From NCBI GenBank assembly GCA_029238935.1, contig JAQZBN010000008.1:109846-173845 (forward strand): a stretch of DNA of 64,000 nucleotides, in the 5' to 3' direction. Below the pieces are notes generated by a model that was given only the letters and a program-made list of their open reading frames with translations, did not search any database and was not told the DNA's origin. Positions 1 through 8,164 of the stretch are shown piece by piece. The stretch's first letter is position 1. The number at the start of each line of letters is the position of its first letter. Source of the stretch: Herbinix sp. (lineage in GTDB: Bacteria; Bacillota; Clostridia; Lachnospirales; Lachnospiraceae). The position numbers and the translations under genes are program-made.

Positions 1-915
1 TGAAGTCTTTTTAAACCATCGGCAGCCGACCTGACTAATAAAAATAGCAAATACAATCTGAAGCAGGTTGCCGATCGCTATAAATACGAAATTATATGTA
101 ATCGTGTTTTTCGTCAGGTTAAGTAAATCCGCTTTTAATAAGTATTCAAAGTTCTTGAAACCAACAAAAGGACTGGCCCACAAACCGTCTCTGAAGTTAA
201 AGGATGTGAATGCATAATAAACACCGACCATGGGTAGGTAATTATTTATTAATAAATAAATAGCAGCAGGAATTAGCATTACAAACAAAACCCAGTTTTT
301 TCTTAACTCATGCCAAAAACCATATTCGCCGTATATCTTTCTTTCTGCATTTTCCACAACTTTCACAGATAAGTAGGCAATAACGGATAGTATTAAAACA
401 AGATAAACAATCGGAGAAATAAAAAACACTGTCGTCCCCAATTTCATATCAACAAAAAACTTATATCCTAAGGTTGCGAAAGAGAAAATGATGTTAAATA
501 TCATTGATAACTTCCCTAAGAAGCATAAGTATAAATTTCCTTTTGTTTTATTCTTCTTTTTTAATACCCTAATCAGCATTATGATGTTGAAATAAATAGC
601 AGCCACAAAAATCAGCAACAGAAGCATTGAATATAAACCAATATTTCCTTGTTTCGAATACTTAACAAAAGATAGGAGGTTAAATATGCTGTAACTGGAT
701 TTCAGTTTACTTATCATATCTTCCCCTAGACCCAGGTTGTTATATAAGGTATCTGCCTGGATTACATAAACCCATTTAACAAAAGGCATAGATAAAAGAA
801 CTGCTATAATAGAGACTATCATACTAATCAAAAGCCCCAGTTTTTTACCGAGGTACTCTTTTTCATACATCACCGCCAAGCTCGAACCCAGTTTATGATT
901 TTTTTTACTTCTCAT
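1..915 (-). CDS. LplB-type sugar ABC transporter permease (3' end cut by window edge)
   Basis: The gene reads leftward from an ATG at 915 and is open for 305 codons to the window edge, so the C-terminus is missing. A GGCGGGAG-like ribosome site precedes the ATG. The first ~200 residues hold several hydrophobic segments separated by short basic loops. After the stretch ERKIYGEYGFWHELRKNW comes the pattern of carbohydrate ABC permeases (YLLINNYLPMVGVYYAF, then FVGFKNFEYLL), as in the LplB/UgpA class. The ~200-residue N-terminal membrane extension is longer than in plain LplB proteins. It would sit in the cytoplasmic membrane and work with a solute-binding protein and a second permease that must lie outside the window. 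Its place beside a ROK regulator and sugar enzymes suggests import of the sugar used by this locus. Family call firm; substrate unknown. Confidence 0.75.
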   Translation of the reverse strand, partial: MRSKKNHKLGSSLAVMYEKEYLGKKLGLLISMIVSIIAVLLSMPFVKWVYVIQADTLYNNLGLGEDMISKLKSSYSIFNLLSFVKYSKQGNIGLYSMLLLLIFVAAIYFNIIMLIRVLKKKNKTKGNLYLCFLGKLSMIFNIIFSFATLGYKFFVDMKLGTTVFFISPIVYLVLILSVIAYLSVKVVENAERKIYGEYGFWHELRKNWVLFVMLIPAAIYLLINNYLPMVGVYYAFTSFNFRDGLWASPFVGFKNFEYLLKADLLNLTKNTITYNFVFIAIGNLLQIVFAIFISQVGCRWFKKTS

Positions 916-994
916 GCAAACTCCCGCCTTTAATAAATTTTCAATTTGAAATGGATCATTCTTTCAATCTGGTATTTTTTGATCTTTTCACTTT

Positions 995-1126
995 AATTGA
1001 TCTTTTTGCTTTTAATTGATCTTTTTGCTCTTAATTGATCTTTTTGCTCTTAATTGATCTTTTTGCTCTTAATTGATCTTTTCACTTTTAAATGATCTTT
1101 TACTTTTAATTAATCTTTTTGCTTTT
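995..1126. repeat. 19-bp tandem repeat, about 7 copies
   Basis: Copies starting at 995, 1014, 1033, 1052 and 1071 keep an exact 19-bp register with the core AATTGATCTTTTTGCT. Two more degenerate copies follow to about 1126, and a partial one lies before 995. Each intact copy carries one GATC. The array lies in the upstream region of the permease gene (start 915) and codes for nothing. Confidence 0.85.
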
Positions 1127-1440
1127 AATTCGCTTGATTAGTTTTTGACTCTTTATTTCTTGATTAAGATTCTTGATTAGATTTTTTAATGATTATTAAT
1201 AGCTTAATTTAATTAGATTTTTAATAAATTTCACTTTCGAATTCATACTAAGTCACAATTTAAATTAAATATTGATTAATAATTCTTCTTCGTTTCTAGT
1301 AACAATGATGTCGTATACAACAATTTCATTATTTGTCTAAAACATATAAAATGATATGGGCAAAATTTTACTTATGGTCAATAAAATCGAATTATCGAGT
1401 TCGTAGAAATGTATTTCAATTACCAGAATTCTATTTTTTA

Positions 1441-1528
1441 CACAAAAAAAGATAGAAATGCTATTATTCCAAAAATCCATTTCGGAATTTCATCACATTT
1501 CTATCTGGTTGTTAGGATTATTTTTGTG
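1441..1528 (-). terminator. Rho-independent terminator after the ROK gene
   Basis: On the minus strand, GATAGAAATG (1496-1505) pairs with CATTTCTATC (1451-1460), followed at once by a run of seven T. The enclosed loop has an inner ATTCC/GGAAT helix (1466-1470 with 1484-1488). Outer arms CACAAAAA/TTTTTGTG lie at 1441-1448 and 1521-1528. It sits ~120 bp past the ROK stop and separates that transcript from the permease. Confidence 0.7.
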
Positions 1529-1645
1529 CATTATTAACAATGAATAACCTTGTATTTACTATTATTCCTATCGGAAATCAACTTTAAACAATCTTAGTAC
1601 AATACATCATGTCAGCTATTTATTATCGAATTATTTACTTTCATT

Positions 1646-2923
1646 TTAATCATTATCTTCCTGTTCTACGAACAGATCCGCTTCATTAAAAAATTGGTCC
1701 GCTAAATATAAAGCCCCTCCAATAAAGTAGCCATGACTATAGCTTAAGTCTGAATATACGATTTTTAATTCCTTTTCAATCTTGAAAAAAGGGAGGGAAT
1801 GAATTTCCTTTTGCAAGGTGGTAAGAAAATAATCTCCTGCCTGCGTATAGATCCCCTGTAGAACAATTACTTTCGGATCATAAATTAGTACAATATTACG
1901 GATCAACAAAACAAAGTAAGCTATTATTTGATCCATAACCCTGCATGCAAATGCATCCTGTTGATTTGAGGCGCGAAACACTTCCTCATAGTCAATCTGG
2001 TCCAAACTGGGGTACAATGCGGAATTCGGATAATCCTTCTTTAACTCTTTTGCAAATTTAATCAGTGCTTCCGGTGATATCATTGTTTCAAAACACCCGT
2101 AATTTCCACAAGCACATTTTTCACTGCGATTGGTTGGAGCTACGGTTATATGACCAACCTCTCCTACAAATCCGTTGGCTCCTTGTATCATCTTGCCATA
2201 GTCCAGAACACATCCACCGGTAAAGGAACCGGAAGCTATTACAAGAACATTATCCTCAGCATAGTCCGGGTGCTTTAAAAACTCTGCATATCCTGAAAGT
2301 CGGCTGCCATTATTAATCGATATATTCTTATATTCCGATAAAAGCTCCTGCAGCACTTCTCTGGCCTTAAGATTTCGTCCCCATGCAGTATTGTGGATTG
2401 GAAAAAGAAGAACTCCATTCTCCGCATCCACAATGCCGTCAAAGCTAACTACGATGCCCCATATATTAGATGGTTGTAATCCAGTGTCTGTTACTAGTTT
2501 TTCGATCACAGCAGAAATTTCATTCATACATTTTTCAAAGTTTTCGCTATCCTGATATTGAAAATGACAGGTATTTATAATTTCACATTTTAATGTAGAG
2601 ATGGCACAATGGTTATGGTTTCCTCCGCAGCATACTGAGATAACATATTTATAGGTATCATTGATCGCGAATAGTTCCGGTTTTTTACCGCCTTCCTCCG
2701 TGGAATTCCCCTTGCCCATAGACTTTACCAGATTCTGTTTGAACAGAGCAGCCAGTATTTTTGTGACTGATGTAATGCTTAGATTGATCCGCTCGGATAT
2801 TTCACTGGCTGTCATCTGACTATATTTTCTTAAAAGTGATAACACCAGTCTCTGATTATAGTTCTTTATATTTTTCGGTTTCCTACTTAACGGAGAAGAA
2901 TCTTTTCTAATTTGAGTACTCAT
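1646..2923 (-). CDS. ROK-family transcriptional regulator (NagC/XylR type)
   Basis: A 425-residue protein with an N-terminal winged helix-turn-helix (about residues 25-70, SEISERINLSITSVTKIL) followed by a ROK sugar-kinase-like fold. The ROK signatures are clear: GEVGHITVAP and the zinc-binding motif CACGNYGCFE. This arrangement is that of NagC/XylR-type repressors, which release DNA when a sugar or sugar phosphate binds the ROK domain; it is not a stand-alone kinase. It has its own sigma-A-like promoter (2953-2981). It lies between the isomerase-kinase-aldolase operon and the sugar permease, so it probably controls one or both. The inducer is not evident. TAGGTG upstream of the ATG supports the chosen start. 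Confidence 0.9.
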   Translation of the reverse strand: MSTQIRKDSSPLSRKPKNIKNYNQRLVLSLLRKYSQMTASEISERINLSITSVTKILAALFKQNLVKSMGKGNSTEEGGKKPELFAINDTYKYVISVCCGGNHNHCAISTLKCEIINTCHFQYQDSENFEKCMNEISAVIEKLVTDTGLQPSNIWGIVVSFDGIVDAENGVLLFPIHNTAWGRNLKAREVLQELLSEYKNISINNGSRLSGYAEFLKHPDYAEDNVLVIASGSFTGGCVLDYGKMIQGANGFVGEVGHITVAPTNRSEKCACGNYGCFETMISPEALIKFAKELKKDYPNSALYPSLDQIDYEEVFRASNQQDAFACRVMDQIIAYFVLLIRNIVLIYDPKVIVLQGIYTQAGDYFLTTLQKEIHSLPFFKIEKELKIVYSDLSYSHGYFIGGALYLADQFFNEADLFVEQEDND

Positions 2924-2952
2924 ATCATCTACACCTATCTCTGTTTTTTCTC

Positions 2953-2981
2953 ATTATCCTTCATTTTTCTGGTAGTGTCAA
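2953..2981 (-). promoter_or_regulatory. Sigma-A-type promoter of the ROK regulator
   Basis: On the minus strand, TTGACA (2976-2981) and GATAAT (2953-2958) are 17 bp apart, about 30 bp before the regulator start. This is the best promoter in the 248-bp gap between the isomerase stop and the ROK gene. Confidence 0.75.
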
Positions 2982-3171
2982 CCGATAAACCGTAACCCTC
3001 TTCTCCTATTCGATAATCTCTGCTCTTTCATCCCCTTTATGATCTGTGATACTACATTATTTTTTAACGTTCTTCCCGGGAATAAACACTGTACTTGCAT
3101 TTTCTGATCCATTACCGGGTATTGTATTTCAAGAATGATATAAGGATTTATTTAACATATGACCCTTCCTC

Positions 3172-4563
3172 TTATGAAAGACTATGAACTCCCTGCTCAT
3201 GAGCATTGTCAAACTCTAGGCCAAGGTAGCGTGCCACTTCCCGAAGTACCGGCAGGTAATTTCCATAGGTTACACCCAAATGGTGGATATATGGTCCAAA
3301 CATAAGCTTTTCCTCCCAGCACTTCCAATTGTCAACCTCCATCCATACATAGGTGCCACTGGTTTTTGGTCCTTGGGTTGTTTTCCCCTCTCCAACAAAG
3401 AGATGGTACATTCCATCCATATCATCAAAGCGGCAAACTGTTAAGTTTCCCTGTTTCAACTCAAATTGTTCCTGAGCATCGATTAAAGTAGCTTTACTGT
3501 CAGTTGCCTTTAAGGAATATGGGAAGGGGCCACAATGCCACAAAAGTTCTGCATTGTTATTCTCCGGATGCCGAATGGTCAGATCAGCCAGAAATTCCGA
3601 GGCTTCGTATAGATTGCATGCTCTTAGTATTGCCATCGATATGGCCCCGTTAACATCCGTCTCACAGGATAAGGGCAGGCCCTCATCTGCCAGTTCACCA
3701 AGGGCAACACAAGGACAGATCCCTAATAAACCGGGAAAGGCTGACCAACATTCAAACGCACCAGCGGTACAGTTATTGTCCTCCATATGCTGCTTCACCG
3801 CCATCTTTAAAGCGGCTGCCTTTTTAACATCCTCATCTTTCATAAGGCTGCAATCAATTCGCATTGTGAGATCCATATAATAATCCAGAAAATCCGCTTG
3901 CTCTTCTTTCATAATATACTTAGCAGTTTCCGTTATCTTAAAGGGAGATAAGGGTACGATGGTGATACCAAAGTGTTTCATCAGATTTGCATCGTTGGTC
4001 ATGACACTTAAGAAAGGTGCAGGGCGTTCACCAATCTTTGCAACCCGAAGTCCCTTCAAAGCTTTTATTACAGCTGCTACCCGGATAAAATTCTCGTAAC
4101 CATCCCTAAACTGTTTACTTTCTGTTTCACAATTAAAAATATAGCTATATTTCACGCCGTAACGCTTAAGTACCTTAGTTGCAGCAAACATACCGCACTG
4201 CGTGTCTCTTCCCCTTGACTCGAGGGTATTCGGACGTTCATCCCTGGCTCCCCAAATCAGGGTCGGAACTTGGAATGCTCTTGCTATCTCTGCGGCTACC
4301 TGTTCCTCACCAAAGTCGCAAAAGGGGATAAATAATGCATCAATATTAGTATCGCGAAATCTTTGTATTACAGAGGGAACTTTCGATAACTCCCACATAA
4401 TCCCATTCTCACATAAATCATCTACTGTAACTATTTTTACCGCATTGGGTTTTATTATAGAAATCACCTTCATGAATTTTTCTTTCTGCCGATTGGCTTC
4501 CTCCATACTTAAGAAGCCTCTTTTCACTGGAGCAATTCCAATTACTACCGTCTGTTTATACAT
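3172..4563 (-). CDS. L-fucose/L-arabinose isomerase-like protein
   Basis: A 463-residue protein resembling the L-fucose/L-arabinose isomerase superfamily in its divergent, often unassigned branch. Features include the Rossmann-like first half (VVIGIAPVKRGFLSMEEA, then DALFIPFCDFGEEQVAAEIA), the segment GRDTQCGMFAATKVLKRYGV, and a late ECWSAFPGLLGICPCVALGEL stretch followed by CETDVNGAISMAIL, where family members place metal-binding acidic residues. The expected role is aldose-ketose interconversion in the cytoplasm. Its start overlaps the end of the kinase gene by 8 bp, so the two are translationally coupled; the order aldolase, kinase, isomerase gives a complete aldose to triose-phosphate route. 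The exact sugar cannot be read from sequence. It could also be a non-isomerase relative of the fold. Confidence 0.75.
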   Translation of the reverse strand: MYKQTVVIGIAPVKRGFLSMEEANRQKEKFMKVISIIKPNAVKIVTVDDLCENGIMWELSKVPSVIQRFRDTNIDALFIPFCDFGEEQVAAEIARAFQVPTLIWGARDERPNTLESRGRDTQCGMFAATKVLKRYGVKYSYIFNCETESKQFRDGYENFIRVAAVIKALKGLRVAKIGERPAPFLSVMTNDANLMKHFGITIVPLSPFKITETAKYIMKEEQADFLDYYMDLTMRIDCSLMKDEDVKKAAALKMAVKQHMEDNNCTAGAFECWSAFPGLLGICPCVALGELADEGLPLSCETDVNGAISMAILRACNLYEASEFLADLTIRHPENNNAELLWHCGPFPYSLKATDSKATLIDAQEQFELKQGNLTVCRFDDMDGMYHLFVGEGKTTQGPKTSGTYVWMEVDNWKCWEEKLMFGPYIHHLGVTYGNYLPVLREVARYLGLEFDNAHEQGVHSLS

Positions 4564-5515
4564 GTTCCATCCCCCTTTGATAGAATTTAACTCGTTGATC
4601 TATTTCCATATAATCAATGATCCCGCTCTCCATGAACCTCTCTGCAGTCTTCCGATCCGGTATACCTGCTCGCCCTCCGATTCTTGTACATTTAATCGCG
4701 GAGACCGCACTGGCAAACTGCGCTATCCTGGGTATTGGCCAGTGATACAATAGTCCAGCCACAAAAGCACCATGATAAACATCACCGGCACCAACCGTAT
4801 CAACCACCTCCACCTGATAAGCCGGAACCGTAAAGTATCCTTCCTTAGAAAATCCTACACAGCCTTTCTCTCCAAAGGTAAATACAACCACCTCCGGTCC
4901 TTTCTCCATTACAGTTCTGCAATTTTTTTCATAGTCCTCATCGGGGAACATGGAACGATATAAAAATTCAGAACCGATAAAAATATCAATTAGTGGTAGG
5001 TGATCCTCCAGATTATCCAAATATGAATCCGCATCTATTATGATATCAGCTCCTGACTCACGTGCGATTGTGGCTGCTTTTACTGTTACTTCATCAAGCC
5101 TTGCTATGTAAAAGTATTTGGTATTGCATAGATATTTAAGGGGCAGTTCATCAGCATTGATCGGTTCAGCACTACCCGGATAAAACAATATGCTTCTTCC
5201 TTTCGTTTTTTTATCACTAATAACAGTACTAAAATGTGTAGTTTTTCCTTCTCGGCTTAGTAACTGTTTTGTATCAATCCCATGTCGGATAAAATCCTTC
5301 CGGATAAAAGCACCATAAACATCATCACCGATGTTCCCAATCACAGCTGCCCTTGCTCCAAGTCTCGCTGCGGCAATTAAGCCGGTTGCAACTTTACCGC
5401 CTCCCTGCCAACTGCAGTTTTTTACAATCTGACCATGGTTAACCTCAGGAAACTGCTCAACATTAACTGCAAGATCGATACATGGACTATCTATACCAAC
5501 CACATCGTACTGCAA
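4556..5515 (-). CDS. PfkB-family carbohydrate kinase
   Basis: A 319-residue ribokinase-type enzyme that would phosphorylate a ketose (or similar sugar) with ATP. It shows the N-terminal PfkB glycine motif (GGGKVATGLIAAARLGARA, about residues 38-56) and the C-terminal signature DTVGAGDVYHGAFVAG, whose GAGD carries the catalytic aspartate and anion hole. Translation most likely begins at TTG (5515): AGGAGG lies 8 bp before it and no ATG is as well placed. It sits 12 bp after the aldolase and overlaps the isomerase by 8 bp, so the three form one operon. The substrate is probably the ketose made by the isomerase; it could be a tagatose-6-phosphate/fructose-1-phosphate-type kinase or a kinase for a desulfated or modified sugar. 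Confidence 0.88.
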   Translation of the reverse strand: MQYDVVGIDSPCIDLAVNVEQFPEVNHGQIVKNCSWQGGGKVATGLIAAARLGARAAVIGNIGDDVYGAFIRKDFIRHGIDTKQLLSREGKTTHFSTVISDKKTKGRSILFYPGSAEPINADELPLKYLCNTKYFYIARLDEVTVKAATIARESGADIIIDADSYLDNLEDHLPLIDIFIGSEFLYRSMFPDEDYEKNCRTVMEKGPEVVVFTFGEKGCVGFSKEGYFTVPAYQVEVVDTVGAGDVYHGAFVAGLLYHWPIPRIAQFASAVSAIKCTRIGGRAGIPDRKTAERFMESGIIDYMEIDQRVKFYQRGMEHV

Positions 5516-5527
5516 TCACTACACCTC

Positions 5528-6382
5528 CTATAAAGAATAATTATTCGGGTTTAAAAGCTTTAGTTTTCTGATTACGAAGGCTTTAATTTCATCACAAGCT
5601 GCCGTCTCCAGACGGAAGAAGGAGCCTTTGTTATCTGATGGGTTGATGCTATTGCAGATTGCATGGTAGAATGCTCTGTCATACTCTGTAGCTATATTGA
5701 ATTTACTAATACCAAAATTAACACTTTTTTGAATTTGTTCATCGGGGATGTCAGAACAGCCGTGTAGGACCAGTGGGATCGATACACTGGAACGTATCTT
5801 AGCAATTCGTTCAAAATCTAGGTTTGGTTCTTTGATATAGACTCCATGAGCATTACCAACTGCTACTGCCAGGGAATCACAATCCGTCCGCTCGACAAAT
5901 TCCACTGCCTGCTGCACAGAGGTATAATTATTTGAATCGATGATGTCCTCTAATTTAGAACCTGTTCCTACATGGCCCAATTCTGCTTCGATATCAACAT
6001 CAAAGATCCTAGCTACTTTTATAACCTCCTTTGTTAACTGCACATTCTCTTCATAGGGATGCGAGGATCCATCAATCATAACTGACGGGAAACCGTCTCG
6101 AATACCCGCGACCGCAATCTCATAGGTAGTAGAGTGGTCTAAATGGACTGCTACTGGTACTGTTGCCTTCTGAGCCATATCCTTTGTAAAGTCAGCGATA
6201 TATTTCAGGTTGATATGTTGACTAAACCCAGGATAGACCTGGATGATGATCGGAAGCTTCTCCCTCTCTGCGCCTTCAATAGCCCATTTAACCGTTTCAT
6301 AATTAAAGACATTTATCGCTGGCACTCCAAATTTATGTATCGTAGCATACTGCAGTATTTCTTTTACACTGACCCTAGACAT
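5528..6382 (-). CDS. Class II (zinc) ketose-bisphosphate aldolase, FbaA/GatY type
   Basis: A 284-residue class II aldolase that splits a ketose (bis)phosphate into dihydroxyacetone phosphate and an aldehyde. The motifs are VAVHLDHSTTYEIA (catalytic Asp and zinc His), EAELGHVGTG, AVGNAHGVY and PLVLHGCSDIP, then FNIATEYDRAF for phosphate binding. Length and motifs fit fructose/tagatose-bisphosphate aldolases. AAAGGAG stands 9 bp before the ATG. It is the first gene of the operon with the PfkB kinase and the isomerase, so it is probably the dedicated aldolase of that pathway and not the housekeeping glycolytic enzyme. Substrate specificity is unresolved. Confidence 0.9.
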   Translation of the reverse strand: MSRVSVKEILQYATIHKFGVPAINVFNYETVKWAIEGAEREKLPIIIQVYPGFSQHINLKYIADFTKDMAQKATVPVAVHLDHSTTYEIAVAGIRDGFPSVMIDGSSHPYEENVQLTKEVIKVARIFDVDIEAELGHVGTGSKLEDIIDSNNYTSVQQAVEFVERTDCDSLAVAVGNAHGVYIKEPNLDFERIAKIRSSVSIPLVLHGCSDIPDEQIQKSVNFGISKFNIATEYDRAFYHAICNSINPSDNKGSFFRLETAACDEIKAFVIRKLKLLNPNNYSL

Positions 6383-6661
6383 AACCTACCACTCCTTTTT
6401 TTCAAATAATGAAGCTTTGCAGATAAAAGCACCTAAGCTGTTATAACCTCCTTATGTGAGCTTTCTATATGAAATTGAAATCGTATTTATTGCCGTTATT
6501 ATGATGATTATCCAATAAATAAGAATGGAAAATCATTCGTCAAAGTACCATTACTACATATACGTTCCTATCGATCCAGCTCACTTAGTTAAATTGCAAT
6601 ATTGGTAAACCGTATTTTATAAGGAATGTAACTATATTACTTATCCCAATTATAATTCACT

Positions 6662-6698
6662 AAACTTAGTTTGTAAATATACTTTATAAACTAAGTTT
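6662..6698. repeat. Long inverted repeat (possible operator or RNA hairpin)
   Basis: AAACTTAGTTTGTAAA and TTTATAAACTAAGTTT form a 16-bp dyad with one mismatch (G-U in RNA) and a 5-base centre TATAC. No clear T-run follows on either strand, so a protein-binding operator upstream of the aldolase operon is as likely as a terminator. Confidence 0.6.
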
Positions 6699-6848
6699 TA
6701 TTTCATTTTATGTTTAATATAACGAAAAATATTACAACTAACGTAGAAAAAAGATCTTTTATTCATGTTAAAGATTACTGAATAATGTTACTTCAGTGGT
6801 TATTTCTCAGATTAGAAGTGGTTGAACTATAGATATGCAATAATATTA

Positions 6849-6893
6849 GATAAATCTAGATAACATTCAGATAACTTCAGATGGCATCGGATA
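6849..6893. repeat. Helically phased GATA repeats
   Basis: GATA or GATG starts at 6849, 6859, 6870, 6880 and 6890, a 10-11 bp period that places all copies on one DNA face. It lies between the maturase terminator and the inverted repeat upstream of the aldolase operon. Confidence 0.5.
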
Positions 6894-6910
6894 ATCTCCA
6901 GTTTATACAT

Positions 6911-6982
6911 AAAAAGAAAGGTAGTAACAGTATTGATCAAACTTACAACTCCAAGTAAATTCATCAACTTCTGAAACTACCT
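6911..6982 (-). terminator. Probable terminator after the sulfatase maturase
   Basis: On the minus strand AGGTAGT (6976-6982) pairs with ACTACCT (6919-6925), followed by TTCTTTTT. The long loop contains weaker inner pairings. It begins 15 bp after the maturase stop. Confidence 0.5.
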
Positions 6983-6997
6983 CTGTATAGCGCTTTG

Positions 6998-8125
6998 TTA
7001 TCTTCTTTTTCCTGTGGTCAGGCAAATAGCTACTTCACGAAACCGGGATAAGGTGTATTCATAAAACATCTCATAGGAAGAGCAAAAATAGTTTTTACCT
7101 ATAGTATCCTGATCATTAGATACCTTATGTCTTCTACAACCGGTTCTGCATAAATACAAAAACTTACAACCCTTGCATTTAGCATCCATACCATTGGAAC
7201 TGGAAACAAAATCACTAGCTACTTTGCAGCTTTTTAACTCCTCAAAACCATGGTCATGAATATTACCTAATAAATATTGGTCCAGAACATAAAAATCACA
7301 AGGATAGACGGAACCATCTCCCTCAATAACAGCATTGGCCGAACATACTCCATTCATGTCACAGCTTTCCGGAGGTTCGCCCAGTAACATAAAAAGAATA
7401 TTATCAAACATCCGTATGCTGATTCGTTCTCCTCTTTTAAAGTCCTGATACCACAGGTCAAAGAGATTGCACAGAAACTTTCCGTAATCTTCCGGCAGTA
7501 ATGTGTAAGATTTCACTTCCTGTCTCTCATCAAAATCATCGAGACAAGGAATAAACTGTATGTACTGTATTCGGTTCCTTTTATAGAATTGGTATACCTT
7601 AGTAGCATGTTGTGCAACGTCTTTTGTTACTACACAAAGCACATTAAACTCCACACCCTGATGAGTTAAAATCTGTACTGCTCTCTGTACCTTTAAAAAT
7701 GAACCCTCCCCTGATCTGTCTTTGCGGTTTAGGTTATGAATTTCCTTTGGTCCATCCATTGAAATGCCTATTAAAAAATTATTTTTCTTAAAGAACTCTG
7801 CCCATTCCCGATCAATGGCAATACCATTGGTCTGCATAGAAAGTGACACTGCAATATTTCTTGTATTATATTTATGGATGTATTCCATTAGCTTCTCATA
7901 AAAAGGTAATCCTGCCAGGGTAGGTTCCCCTCCTTGAAATGCAAATCCTACAAATTGATCCGCATATTGAAACGACTTTATTACAATTTGCTCCAGAGAT
8001 TCTAACGTCATAAAACCATAATTTTTAACCGCTCGGTGATTCATTACATCATAGTAAAAGCAATAGTCACAGTTAAGATTACAGCTGCCTGAAACCGGCT
8101 TAATAAGAATTGTTTGATTTGGCAT
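6998..8125 (-). CDS. Anaerobic sulfatase-maturating radical SAM enzyme (anSME)
   Basis: A 375-residue radical SAM/SPASM protein. The SAM iron-sulfur site is the CNLNCDYC motif near the N-terminus (CxxxCxxC). The C-terminal half has SPASM cysteines (YPCDFYVL region and CKGCKFLYLCRTGCRRH). Members oxidise the active-site cysteine of type I sulfatases to formylglycine without oxygen. The partner is evidently the sulfatase directly upstream, 39 bp away on the same strand, which has a Cys-type motif that needs this enzyme. I place the start at the ATG at 8125 because GGAG lies 9 bp before it, while the ATG at 8140 has no ribosome site. An oxygen-independent maturase agrees with an anaerobic host. 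Confidence 0.92.
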   Translation of the reverse strand: MPNQTILIKPVSGSCNLNCDYCFYYDVMNHRAVKNYGFMTLESLEQIVIKSFQYADQFVGFAFQGGEPTLAGLPFYEKLMEYIHKYNTRNIAVSLSMQTNGIAIDREWAEFFKKNNFLIGISMDGPKEIHNLNRKDRSGEGSFLKVQRAVQILTHQGVEFNVLCVVTKDVAQHATKVYQFYKRNRIQYIQFIPCLDDFDERQEVKSYTLLPEDYGKFLCNLFDLWYQDFKRGERISIRMFDNILFMLLGEPPESCDMNGVCSANAVIEGDGSVYPCDFYVLDQYLLGNIHDHGFEELKSCKVASDFVSSSNGMDAKCKGCKFLYLCRTGCRRHKVSNDQDTIGKNYFCSSYEMFYEYTLSRFREVAICLTTGKRR

Positions 8126-8164
8126 TATAATTTTCTCCATAAATATACCGGTATCGGTGAAACG

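Larger units (their letters stand above)
916..1645. other. Very AT-rich intergenic region
   Basis: This 730-bp gap lies between the permease start and the ROK gene stop. It holds the 19-bp tandem repeat and the minus-strand terminator listed separately. I see no credible small gene with a ribosome site in the rest. Confidence 0.6.
6383..6997. other. Intergenic region between aldolase operon and sulfatase maturase
   Basis: About 615 bp without a gene. It carries the upstream region of the aldolase operon, a 16-bp-arm hairpin (6662-6698), helically spaced GATA repeats (6849-6893) and a probable minus-strand terminator of the maturase (6911-6982). I could not settle the aldolase promoter; a TTGACG near 6540 lacks a good -10. 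Confidence 0.6.

Noticed and set aside
4202..4753. 183-codon frame opposite the isomerase and kinase genes
   Set aside because: Antisense to well-conserved coding sequence; no recognisable motif or ribosome site.
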